A stretch of DNA of 64,000 nt. Source: Ignavibacteria bacterium (GTDB lineage Bacteria; Bacteroidota; Ignavibacteria; Tepidaquicellales; Tepidaquicellaceae). The DNA is taken from positions 186,001 to 250,000 of the forward strand of contig JADJMZ010000004.1 of NCBI GenBank assembly GCA_016709315.1. Reading direction: 5' to 3'. A program made the translations under genes and the position numbers. The stretch's first letter is position 1, and each line of letters begins with the position of its first letter. Shown here in pieces: positions 1-7,340 of the stretch. The notes below the pieces were generated by a model that was not told the DNA's origin, did not search any database, and was given only the letters and a program-made list of their open reading frames with translations.

Positions 1-1
1 T

Positions 2-835
2 TCCCGTTACTTTCAGACTTATCTTAAGCCAGTTGTATAATATAAAGTTGTAATGATACTTTCTGAAAAATTTAAGACAGTCTTCATTCCAGATCTTTAT
101 CATTCTCACCCTGTCTTTGTAAATGCTTGTTCCCTTTTCGTGTATTATCTTTGCTGCGGGATAAAAGATTATCTTATATCCTTTGTCATGAATTTTTTTA
201 CACAGATCCACATCATTGAAAAACATACTGAATCTCCCGTCAAAATTTCCTGTCTCGTCAAGGACATCTTTTTTTATCATCAAAGCCGCTGCCATCGGCT
301 GATCAACTTCCCTTTCTTCATTATGGGAAAAATAATTCATCTTCCATCTGCTGAATACTCTGCTTTTCCCGAATATTGACGAAAGCAAAATCATTTCATA
401 GAACATATCCCTGTATTCGGGAAATGTCCTGCAGGAGAATTGAATTGTAATATCAGGATTAAGCAGCTGCGGCGCAACTGCGCCTGTTTTCATGTCTTCG
501 TTAAGCTTCCTTATCAACTGTTCAATGCATGATCCCTGCAAAACAGTATCAGGGTTAAGTAAAAAAACATTTTCACCTGCAGCAGTTTCCATCCCCTGAT
601 TGCATGCCTTTGTATATCCTTTGTTTTCAGTATTCTGTATAAATCTGATCTTACTGTTTTTTTCAATCAAACCAGTTACAATGTCTGAAGTCTTATCCGA
701 TGAGTTATTGTCAACAATTATAATCTCATAATTAATTCCTTCAGCAGACGCTGATACAGATTCAATGCATTTGCAGATCTCTTTATCACTGTTCCATGTA
801 ACTACTATTACCGACAAAATAGTTTTATCAGACAT
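2..835 (-). CDS. Glycosyltransferase family 2, partial
   Basis: The reading frame opens at the ATG at 835-833 and stays open for 278 codons to the left edge, so the C-terminus is missing. The N-terminus (ILSVIVVTWNSDKEI, then IIIVDNNSSDKTSD near residue 40) is the nucleotide-sugar-binding start of a GT-A fold family 2 enzyme. The NPD near residue 95 sits where the metal-binding DxD-like motif is expected, and FFNDVDLCKKI near residue 200 matches the usual ED/ND-x-D acceptor-site region. It probably transfers a sugar to a cell-surface glycan (O-antigen or rhamnan type); the substrate cannot be read. Its start overlaps the stop of the upstream lipoprotein gene by 8 bases (ATGTCTGA), suggesting translational coupling. 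Confidence 0.85.
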   Translation of the reverse strand, partial: MSDKTILSVIVVTWNSDKEICKCIESVSASAEGINYEIIIVDNNSSDKTSDIVTGLIEKNSKIRFIQNTENKGYTKACNQGMETAAGENVFLLNPDTVLQGSCIEQLIRKLNEDMKTGAVAPQLLNPDITIQFSCRTFPEYRDMFYEMILLSSIFGKSRVFSRWKMNYFSHNEEREVDQPMAAALMIKKDVLDETGNFDGRFSMFFNDVDLCKKIHDKGYKIIFYPAAKIIHEKGTSIYKDRVRMIKIWNEDCLKFFRKYHYNFILYNWLKISLKVTG

Positions 836-1808
836 TGCCGGAAGCAGGTAAAATTTTACTCACGAAATTACTCAGATCAGTAAACTCATCCTGCGGAATG
901 TTTTTCTTCAGATATTCTTTTTCCTCTCTCCAGAATTTCTCGATCCCTTTCTCATCTTCTTTTGCATAATAATATAAAACAACTCCTGCAGCTTCTCTGT
1001 AAAGCGGAAACGACATATTTCCCGGCTGCATTCCCATCTCAATTTTACTTTTTATACCTGTATAATTATCAAGCGCTGTCTTTATTTTTTTGTCAAAAAA
1101 ATCTCCGAAAAGAATATTTCTCTTTTCAAGCTTATTGTTTTCATACTGATAAATCTCACTTTCATAAATCAGCATTTCATTGCCGGGCATAACTCCGAAG
1201 TAATTGTCTGAGACGACTATCTGCTTTCTGCCGTCATTGTGCAGACTGTCAATATGCGGAGCTCCTGAATCAATGTACTTCAGCAGTTCGATTTTTTCCG
1301 GGGACTTCATATCATAGACAAACATTCCTTCCGAAGTTACAGGATCATTACCCAATGTATTAGTATGAATGATTATCTGCTTTGACTTGTTGTTTCCAAG
1401 ATCAACAAACAGACATGTATCGGAGAAATCAACTGTATCCGATAAAATCTTTTCGTATGACTTTCTTCCAGGATTAAGCGCAAACACTTCTATCATATCA
1501 AAATTAGTATTGTCAGTGTATTTCTGAGAAGTATCTTTCAAATTACTCAGCACAATAATTTCCCTGCTGCCGTCATTGTTCAGATCCTCCTTCTCGATTG
1601 CATAAATCCTTCTGGGAAATCCGTACTCAACCCTGAATTCATTATCTCCTTCTTTTACTCCGGCAGATGAAATCTTATCAGAGTTTTTATTACTATCCTT
1701 TTTCAAACCGGACATCGTCTCCCTTTTCTCTGTACAGGAAACAAGTAAAACAGAGATAATTGAAACAAATACAATTCTAAACTGAAAATGTATAATCTTA
1801 GTTAACAT
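828..1808 (-). CDS. Lipoprotein with FG-GAP/VCBS-like segment
   Basis: 326 aa. The N-terminus carries a type II signal peptide with lipobox LVSC (Cys about residue 25), so it should be a lipidated envelope protein. Near residue 75 the segment EDLNNDGSREIIVLSNL has the D-x-N-x-DG calcium-binding pattern of FG-GAP/VCBS repeats. A second acidic repeat-like stretch (LHNDGRKQIVVSDN) lies near residue 190. The rest is not recognised. The ATG directly follows the nadB stop (TGAATG), with an AGAGG-like ribosome-binding site inside the end of nadB, so the two are probably co-transcribed. Function unknown. Confidence 0.75.
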   Translation of the reverse strand: MLTKIIHFQFRIVFVSIISVLLVSCTEKRETMSGLKKDSNKNSDKISSAGVKEGDNEFRVEYGFPRRIYAIEKEDLNNDGSREIIVLSNLKDTSQKYTDNTNFDMIEVFALNPGRKSYEKILSDTVDFSDTCLFVDLGNNKSKQIIIHTNTLGNDPVTSEGMFVYDMKSPEKIELLKYIDSGAPHIDSLHNDGRKQIVVSDNYFGVMPGNEMLIYESEIYQYENNKLEKRNILFGDFFDKKIKTALDNYTGIKSKIEMGMQPGNMSFPLYREAAGVVLYYYAKEDEKGIEKFWREEKEYLKKNIPQDEFTDLSNFVSKILPASGNV

Positions 1809-3470
1809 TCAACTACCTCTATCCGAACTTTTAGTTAGAATTGTATCCTTAAGAAAATTTTTATCATCCTTCTTCGGATAATCCAGCATATAATGAAGAC
1901 CTCTGGATTCTTTGCGCATCATTGCGGAGCAGATTATCAGGTATGCAACGTTTACCAGATTTCTCATCTCAAGCAATTCCACATTCACTTTTGTTTTTTT
2001 ATAAAATGTCTTTATCTCATCTCTCATCATTTTCATTCTTCTGTAAGCTCTTTCAAGTCTGATTGTATTTCTTACAATACCGACATAGTCGCTCATGATC
2101 TCTTTAATTTCTTTTTTATTATGTGAAATGAGTATCCATTCTTCAGTATTTTCAGTTCCGTCATCATTCCAGTCATAAATGTTATTATGAATCACATCCA
2201 AACTCTCAGAAGATTTAATTTTTTTCCCGGAAGTCTTTTTCCCGCTGTGCATTGTTTCATTGAGAATGGAATCATAGATCGCATCCGAGAAAACCATAGC
2301 TTCCAGAAGAGAATTGGAAGCAAGCCGGTTAGCGCCGTGAACGCCTGTCATTGTTACCTCTCCGCTTGCATACAGATTTTCCACATTTGTCTTTCCTTCG
2401 AGGTCAGTCTTTATTCCGCCGCATGAATAATGCGCAGCGGGAACGACCGGAATCATCTCCTTTGTAATATCAAATCCTTTGCTTAGACAGTATTTGTAAA
2501 TATTCGGAAACTCATTTTTAATTCTTTCTTCAGATATATTCTTAAGGTCAAGACAGACATACGGATCACCGCTCTTCTTCATTTCATTATCAATGGCTCT
2601 TGCGACTATATCCCTCGGAGCAAGAGATTTTCTTTTATCATATTTGTGCATGAATTCTCTGCCGGCTCTTGTTTTCAGTACAGCTCCCGCTCCTCTTACA
2701 GCTTCCGATATCAGAAATACCTGTGAAGAATTTTCGTCTATTGCCGAATCATAAAATGAAGTTGGATGGAATTGTATAAACTCCATGTTCGCGATTTCAC
2801 ATCCGGCTCTGAATCCCATTGCAACACCGTCACCTGTCGCGATCGCCGGATTGGTTGTGTGCAGATACACTTGTCCTGCTCCGCCTGTTGCAATAATAGT
2901 CTTTCGTGAAATGATTTTTTCGACTTTGTTTGTTTTTACATTCAGAGCGTAAATGCCGTAACATCTGTTTTCACTGCCGCTTTTCTTTTTCAGATTTTTA
3001 TATGTAAGCAGATCTATTGCAAAATAGTATTCGTAAATTTTTATTTTTTTATTTTTTGCAATAGTACTCAGCAAAGCGCGCTCGACTTCCTTTCCGGTTA
3101 GATCCTTGGCATGAATTATCCTGCTTCTGGAGTGTCCTCCTTCTTTTCCAAGAAGAAGTTCTCCGTTATTTTTGGAAAATTTTGTGCCTATATCTATAAG
3201 CTCGTTTATTCTTTCGGGTCCTTCGCTTACTATCTTTCTTACAGCTTTCTCATTGCAAAGACCTGCTCCGCATTCAAGAGTATCTGCAATATGCAATTCG
3301 AAGTTATCACTCTCATCCATAACAGCTGCAATACCGCCCTGCGCATAGTTAGTATTGGATTCGGCTTTCTGTTTCTTTGTAATGATCGTTACTTTGCCGA
3401 GCTGGCTTAATTTAATTGCAAGAGATAATCCTGCAATCCCGCTTCCGATTATTAAAAAGTCTGTTTTCAA
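1809..3470 (-). CDS. nadB: L-aspartate oxidase
   Basis: 553 aa, usual length for NadB. Converts L-aspartate to iminoaspartate, the first step of de novo NAD synthesis, in the cytoplasm. The FAD-binding GSGIAGL is at residues 9-15. SNTNYAQGGIAAV, HSRSRIIHAKDLTGKEVE, the substrate-loop EFIQFHPTSF and the late signature SGEVTMTGVHGANRLASNS are typical of the succinate dehydrogenase/fumarate reductase flavoprotein superfamily and of NadB in particular. The partners nadA and nadC are not adjacent; instead a lipoprotein and a glycosyltransferase follow on the same strand. L-aspartate oxidase is favoured over fumarate reductase because no iron-sulfur subunit gene is present. Confidence 0.93.
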   Translation of the reverse strand: MKTDFLIIGSGIAGLSLAIKLSQLGKVTIITKKQKAESNTNYAQGGIAAVMDESDNFELHIADTLECGAGLCNEKAVRKIVSEGPERINELIDIGTKFSKNNGELLLGKEGGHSRSRIIHAKDLTGKEVERALLSTIAKNKKIKIYEYYFAIDLLTYKNLKKKSGSENRCYGIYALNVKTNKVEKIISRKTIIATGGAGQVYLHTTNPAIATGDGVAMGFRAGCEIANMEFIQFHPTSFYDSAIDENSSQVFLISEAVRGAGAVLKTRAGREFMHKYDKRKSLAPRDIVARAIDNEMKKSGDPYVCLDLKNISEERIKNEFPNIYKYCLSKGFDITKEMIPVVPAAHYSCGGIKTDLEGKTNVENLYASGEVTMTGVHGANRLASNSLLEAMVFSDAIYDSILNETMHSGKKTSGKKIKSSESLDVIHNNIYDWNDDGTENTEEWILISHNKKEIKEIMSDYVGIVRNTIRLERAYRRMKMMRDEIKTFYKKTKVNVELLEMRNLVNVAYLIICSAMMRKESRGLHYMLDYPKKDDKNFLKDTILTKSSDRGS

Positions 3471-3520
3471 GATTTGATATCGTTAAATGAATTATAATAC
3501 AGTATCAATTTACAAAATAT

Positions 3521-3559
3521 AAAAAGAAAAAAAGCGGATTTATTCATCCGCCTTTTTTT
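3521..3559 (-). terminator. Intrinsic terminator after the PPOX-fold gene
   Basis: The inverted repeat GCGGAT (3534-3539) / ATCCGC (3546-3551) has a 6-nt loop. A-rich sequence on the left gives a U-tract on the minus strand, and a T-tract on the right gives one on the plus strand. It lies between the minus-strand gene ending at 3625 and the start of nadB, so its main role is to end the upstream transcript. Confidence 0.75.
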
Positions 3560-3624
3560 GTATAAAATTTTAAACTGTTTGACTCTACGCTAAAATAATA
3601 AGTAAAAGCATAAAATGCATTCAC

Positions 3625-4068
3625 TTATTCCGTAACATCCAGAACTTTCGCCGGGAACCATGAACTCTGAAGAGAACTTACGAATATTTTCCTGAACTTT
3701 ATTCTGACAGGTTTAACAGGTGTAAAAGTCTGGAACCATGGCATTTTATCCAATATCATTTTCCTGACTTCCGGCTCTTTTGAATCATCCATTATCTCAG
3801 CTTCTCCGTTCGCCTGAAGAAAATCCTGCATAGCGTCATTCTTCGATATCGAAACTGCTACGTTTTTATTTCTGGAAATATTAGACATAGTCTTGCCGTG
3901 AGTTTCGAGAAGCAGATAAAGATCAAGTTCACTGCTCGCAAAATACGCCCCGAGTATCCATGGAGAATATTCACCGCCTGTAGTAGCCAGCATCACTGCA
4001 TCATTGTTCTTATATAACTCAAAAATTTTTTCCCTGATTTCTTCCTGAAGCTCCATTACTTCTGACAT
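3625..4068 (-). CDS. Pyridoxamine 5'-phosphate oxidase-fold protein
   Basis: 147 aa, the size of single-domain split-barrel flavin-binding proteins (general stress protein 26/PPOX-like family). Visible family features are the N-terminal helix, AVMLATTGGEYSPWILGAYFA (first beta strands, about residues 20-40), LLLETHGKTMSNISRNKNVAVSI (flavin-phosphate contact region, about 55-75) and QANGEAEIMDD (about 85-95). Substrate and cofactor (FMN or F420-like) cannot be assigned. It is monocistronic: a terminator follows, and a 75-bp tandem repeat separates it from the aminotransferase gene upstream. Confidence 0.75.
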   Translation of the reverse strand: MSEVMELQEEIREKIFELYKNNDAVMLATTGGEYSPWILGAYFASSELDLYLLLETHGKTMSNISRNKNVAVSISKNDAMQDFLQANGEAEIMDDSKEPEVRKMILDKMPWFQTFTPVKPVRIKFRKIFVSSLQSSWFPAKVLDVTE

Positions 4069-4128
4069 GTTGTCTTGTTTATTTATTTAATTAATTTAAA
4101 AATAAAAATCTAAAATTTAGAATAATTT

Positions 4129-4283
4129 CAAATTCAAAATCTGAAAAAATCTAAAATCCAAAATCAAAAATCTAAAAAATTCCAAATCCGAAATTCCAAA
4201 TTCCAAATTCAAAATCTGAAAAAATCTAAAATCCAAAATCAAAAATCTAAAAAATTCCAAATCCGAAATTCCAAATTCCAAAT
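4129..4283. repeat. 75-bp tandem duplication built of heptamer-like units
   Basis: Two near-identical 75-bp copies (4129-4203 and 4204-4278) run up to the stop codon of the aminotransferase gene (TAA complement at 4284-4286). Each copy is a string of degenerate roughly 7-bp words such as AAATTCC, AAATCCG, AAATCTA and AAATCCA. The same word family occurs at 6789-6830 and 7233-7340. No reading frame of interest lies inside. Confidence 0.85.
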
Positions 4284-5441
4284 TTAAACAACTTTCTTAA
4301 TTCTTCTTATCGCCTCTTTAATATTTTCCCTCGAATTAGCATAAGAGAATCTAAGATATCCTTCCCCGAATTCTCCGAATGAAGTCCCCGCAAGCGACGC
4401 GACTCCTCCTTCATACAATAACTTATCGTTTAACTCTTTTGAGCTTAATCCTGTCTTGCTGATATTTGGAAATGCATAAAATGCTCCGAGCGGAACAATG
4501 CATGAAAATCCCTTAATCGAATTTAATCCTTCGACTATAATGTCCCTTCTTACCCTGAACTCTTCCTTCATCACTTCCACAGAATCCTGCGGTCCTTCAT
4601 AAGCTTCTATGCAGGCTTTCTGAACCATTGAGTTTGTGCATGAGTTACTGTTGGTCATCAGCTGCGCAATTATTTTTGCAAGATCAACATTCATTACCCC
4701 GTAACCCGCTCTCCATCCTGTCATTGCATAAGTTTTGGAAAATCCGTCAAGAATGATCGTTCTGTCCCTGAATCCCGGAATCTGTGTGATCGAAAAATGA
4801 TCTCCCTGAAATATAAGTCTGCTGTATATTTCATCGCTTAGTATCCAGATGTCTTCTCTGTCTTTCAAAATTTCCGCGATCTGTCTTATCTCGCTCTCTG
4901 TTAATATTCCTCCTGTCGGATTCTGAGGTGTGTTAATTATTACCATCTTCGTCTTTGGAGTTATCAGTTTTTTAAAATCCTCAATGTTAAATGCGAAGTT
5001 TCTGGTTTCTTCTAATTTGACCGGAACAGGCACTCCGCCGACAAATTTTATCATGGATTCATATATCGGAAATCCCGGATTTGGATAAATGACCTCGTCC
5101 CCTTCATTCACAAGAGCGAGTATTGCAAAAAACATTATCGGCTTTGCTCCGGGAGTCATTACCACTTCATCAGGATGCACATCAATGCCTCTTGTCCTGC
5201 TGATGTATTTTGAAATGGAATTTCTTACTTCAGGTATCCCTGCCGATGCTGTATAGTGTGTATCTCCTGCCTGTATAGACTTTATCGCCGCATCACAAAT
5301 ATTCTGCGGTGTCGGAAAATCCGGTTCGCCTATCTCAAGATGTATAATGCTTTTTCCTTCAGCTTCAAGCTTCTTTGCCTTTGCAAGAACTTCAAAAGCT
5401 GTCTCCGTTCCGAGATTGGACATTCTGTCTGCGAATTTCAT
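4284..5441 (-). CDS. Pyridoxal-phosphate-dependent aminotransferase, class I (aspartate aminotransferase-like)
   Basis: 385 aa, the normal size for subgroup I-gamma aspartate aminotransferases. Landmarks: HLEIGEPDFPTP near residue 35; YTASAGIPEVRNSI near 63-76; NTPQNPTGG near 170 (cofactor-ring contact); LSDEIYSRL near 200; the PLP lysine in DGFSKTYAMTGWRAGYG near 235; and RFSYANS at the end carrying the carboxylate-binding Arg. The likely reaction is transamination between an amino acid and 2-oxoglutarate; exact specificity is open. The start codon lies 4 bases from a 14-copy GTTAAAA array, with no visible Shine-Dalgarno, so the array makes up the leader. The stop codon abuts another repeat block. 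Confidence 0.88.
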   Translation of the reverse strand: MKFADRMSNLGTETAFEVLAKAKKLEAEGKSIIHLEIGEPDFPTPQNICDAAIKSIQAGDTHYTASAGIPEVRNSISKYISRTRGIDVHPDEVVMTPGAKPIMFFAILALVNEGDEVIYPNPGFPIYESMIKFVGGVPVPVKLEETRNFAFNIEDFKKLITPKTKMVIINTPQNPTGGILTESEIRQIAEILKDREDIWILSDEIYSRLIFQGDHFSITQIPGFRDRTIILDGFSKTYAMTGWRAGYGVMNVDLAKIIAQLMTNSNSCTNSMVQKACIEAYEGPQDSVEVMKEEFRVRRDIIVEGLNSIKGFSCIVPLGAFYAFPNISKTGLSSKELNDKLLYEGGVASLAGTSFGEFGEGYLRFSYANSRENIKEAIRRIKKVV

Positions 5442-5445
5442 GTTA

Positions 5446-5543
5446 GTTAAAAGTTAAAAGTTAAAAGTTAAAAGTTAAAAGTTAAAAGTTAAAAGTTAAA
5501 AGTTAAAAGTTAAAAGTTAAAAGTTAAAAGTTAAAAGTTAAAA
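5446..5543. repeat. 14 perfect tandem copies of GTTAAAA
   Basis: Heptamers begin at 5446, 5453, 5460 and every 7 bases to 5537, all identical. The array lies between the S23 pseudogene and the ATG of the aminotransferase (5439-5441), immediately in front of that start. Read as AAAGTTA it differs by one base from the AAAGTTG unit (minus strand) of the array at 5952-6078. Confidence 0.97.
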
Positions 5544-5567
5544 ATGTTTAGTTTAAAGTAAAAACCA

Positions 5568-5915
5568 CTATTGTATTTTTGAAATAAGTCCTGAAATCAT
5601 TTTTGAAATTTCAATAGAATTATTTAACAATCTTGTATATTTTTCTTCATCTATGTATTTAAATTCTATTGCCAAATGTAACATATTACGAACTTCACCT
5701 GAACTTCCTTTCGTATAATATAAAAATAATTTAAACTCTTTATTGCTTTTTCTTTCAAATCCTTATGCAATATTATTCATAACTGAAACCACTGCTCTGT
5801 TTATTTGATCTTTAAATCCAAAATTCTTACTGTTTTCAAATATATAATAAATTTCTACAGTTAATTCTTTTGACCTCTGCCAAATCAATAAATCTTCAAA
5901 CCTTTCTATTTTCAA
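5568..5915 (-). pseudogene. S23/IVP four-helix-bundle protein gene with an in-frame nonsense codon
   Basis: Reading the minus strand from a TTG at 5915 (AAAGG about 8 bases upstream) gives KIERFEDLLIWQRSKEL, the usual start of 23S rRNA-intervening-sequence (IVP/TIGR02436) proteins. It then reads on to VVSVMNNIA, a TAA stop at 5765-5763, GFERKSNKEF, LFLYYTKGSSGEVRNMLHL and a final TAG at 5570-5568. The family motif at the stop is NIAEGF.R, so the TAA most simply replaces a GAA glutamate codon by one substitution. The rest of the frame is intact, so the inactivation looks recent. The gene sits between the GTTAAAA and CAACTTT arrays. Family function is unknown. Confidence 0.8.
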
Positions 5916-5951
5916 ATTTCAAACCTTTCTACTTTTTAAATAATAGCCATT

Positions 5952-6078
5952 CAACTTTCAACTTTCAACTTTTCAACTTTCAACTTTCAACTTTCAACTT
6001 TCAACTTTCAACTTTCAACTTTCAACTTTCAACTTTCAACTTTCAACTTACAACTTTCAACTTTCAACTTTCAACTTA
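5952..6078. repeat. 18-copy CAACTTT tandem array
   Basis: Units begin at 5952, 5959, 5966, 5974 (one extra T before it) and then every 7 bases to 6072. The copies at 6044 and 6072 read CAACTTA. The final copy supplies the livF stop codon (TTA at 6076-6078, TAA on the minus strand). On the minus strand the unit is AAAGTTG. Confidence 0.95.
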
Positions 6079-6783
6079 CTCTCCCAGATACGCCTTTCTC
6101 ACTTCCTCATTCTGCGCAAGAGATTTTGCATCTCCTTCAAGAATTATAACGCCAGTCTCCATTACATATCCATAATCCGCAACTGACAAGGCAATGTTTG
6201 CATTTTGCTCTACAAGTAAAATAGTCAATCCTGTTTGTTGATTTAAGTCAACAATTTTTTCAAATATAGTTTTGACAAGAATCGGAGCAATCCCGAGTGA
6301 TGGTTCGTCAAGAAGCAGAAGTTTCGGTTTTGACATCAGAGCTCTTGAAATGGCGAGCATCTGCTGTTCACCTCCGCTGAGAGTGCCTCCGAGCTGTTTT
6401 AACCTCTCTTTTATTCTCGGAAAAAAAGTATAAATAAAATCAAGATCATCCTTAAAATTGTGTCTGTCTTTTCTTGTGTATGCGCCCATCTCCAGATTTT
6501 CCTTCACAGTAAGATTAGAAAATATCATTCTTCCTTCAGGAGACTGAGAGATCCCGAGTTCCACCACTTTATCAGGAGGAAGAGTATTTAATTCATTTCC
6601 ATTGAAAATGATCTTACCTGAAACCGGTTTAAGTATTGAAGAAATAGTCCTCAGCAAAGTAGTCTTCCCTGCGCCATTCGCCCCGATAAGAGTTACAATA
6701 GAACCTTCTTTAACATTAAGACTGATTCCCTTGATGGCTTTTATCGCTCCGTAATTTACGTGAAGATCGTTTATCGCTAACAT
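6076..6783 (-). CDS. livF: Branched-chain amino acid ABC transporter ATP-binding protein LivF
   Basis: 235 aa, the LivF length. Walker A GANGAGKTTLLR is near residue 34, the ABC signature LSGGEQQMLAISRAL near 135, and Walker B LLLLDEPSLG near 157, followed by the His-switch region. It pairs with LivG as the cytoplasmic ATPase of a high-affinity branched-chain amino acid (or related amide/amino acid) importer. Its start overlaps the end of the S23 gene by 7 bases, so an S23 gene and repeats are wedged between livG and livF. Its stop codon is the last unit of an 18-copy heptamer array. Confidence 0.92.
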   Translation of the reverse strand: MLAINDLHVNYGAIKAIKGISLNVKEGSIVTLIGANGAGKTTLLRTISSILKPVSGKIIFNGNELNTLPPDKVVELGISQSPEGRMIFSNLTVKENLEMGAYTRKDRHNFKDDLDFIYTFFPRIKERLKQLGGTLSGGEQQMLAISRALMSKPKLLLLDEPSLGIAPILVKTIFEKIVDLNQQTGLTILLVEQNANIALSVADYGYVMETGVIILEGDAKSLAQNEEVRKAYLGE

Positions 6784-7175
6784 CTATGCAATTTGGAATT
6801 TGGAATTTCGGATTTGGAATTTTTTAAATTTTGTTTACTCGTTTTTCCTATTGACGTAAAAATTGCCGTAAGTTCGTGTGCTTCTTTAAGAAGATCTGAG
6901 ATCTTATTTTCTCTTATCAGTTCGCTTTCTTTAATTAATTCTATCCAGTATACTGACTCATCAGCCTCTTCTTCAACAATTCTGATTTTTGAGATAAATT
7001 CTATTTTTGTCCGTGATCTGCAGGCAGATCTGTAATTTGCTCCTATGGATGTTGAAGATCGCAATAACTGATTCCCAATAATCTTTCCTGTATTCGAAAC
7101 TGGCAAATTTTCTATAAGTTTAATAATTCTTAATGCAAATTTTTTAGTCCTGTTTTTTAATTCCTCAGAATTCAT
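6777..7175 (-). CDS. S23/IVP four-helix-bundle protein
   Basis: 132 aa. The core RSSTSIGANYRSACRS, FISKIRIVEEEADESVYWIEL and LLKEAHELTAIFTSIGKT is the antiparallel four-helix bundle first described for proteins encoded in 23S rRNA intervening sequences (IVP, TIGR02436/PF05635). The fold is shared with Avd of diversity-generating retroelements, but no reverse transcriptase is near. The last residues (NSKSEIPNSKLHRC) are encoded by the AATTTGG-type repeat at 6789-6830, and the frame ends 7 bases inside livF. It interrupts the liv operon on the same strand and is flanked on both sides by repeats. Role unknown. Confidence 0.8.
   Translation of the reverse strand: MNSEELKNRTKKFALRIIKLIENLPVSNTGKIIGNQLLRSSTSIGANYRSACRSRTKIEFISKIRIVEEEADESVYWIELIKESELIRENKISDLLKEAHELTAIFTSIGKTSKQNLKNSKSEIPNSKLHRC
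6789..6830. repeat. Short AATTTGG-type heptamer block inside the S23 C-terminus
   Basis: Plus-strand words such as AATTTGG, AATTTCG and GATTTGG repeat at 7-base intervals. The block is the reverse complement of the AAATTCC/AAATCCG word family seen at 4129-4283 and 7233-7340. It codes for the tail of the S23 protein. Confidence 0.75.
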
Positions 7176-7232
7176 ACTATCAATTATATTTTAATAAAAT
7201 CCGGTTTTCATATATTTTCAAAACTAAATTCC

Positions 7233-7340
7233 TATATTTCCAATCAAAAATTCCAAATTCCAAATCCGAAATTCCAAATCCCAAATCAACCAAATTCCAA
7301 ATCCGAAATTCCAAATCCGAAATTCCAAATCCCAAATCCC
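7233..7340. repeat. Degenerate heptamer array (AAATTCC/AAATCCG/AAATCCC)
   Basis: About 100 bases of 7-bp-periodic words (AAATTCC, AAATCCG, AAATCCC, AAATCAA) end at the livG stop codon (7340-7342). They form the spacer between livG and the S23 gene. The open frame across this block on the minus strand is only the repeat being read and is not a gene. Confidence 0.88.

Noticed and set aside
5446..6078. CRISPR array
   Set aside because: Units are contiguous 7-mers without spacers, and no cas genes are present.
5870..6175. Open frame reading repeated FNFQLST peptide
   Set aside because: Produced entirely by the CAACTTT array and antisense to livF and the S23 pseudogene.
6777..7175. Diversity-generating retroelement, because S23/IVP proteins share the Avd fold and duplicated surface-protein modules are nearby
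   Set aside because: No reverse transcriptase gene, and the module copies differ by scattered, mostly synonymous changes rather than adenine-directed substitutions.
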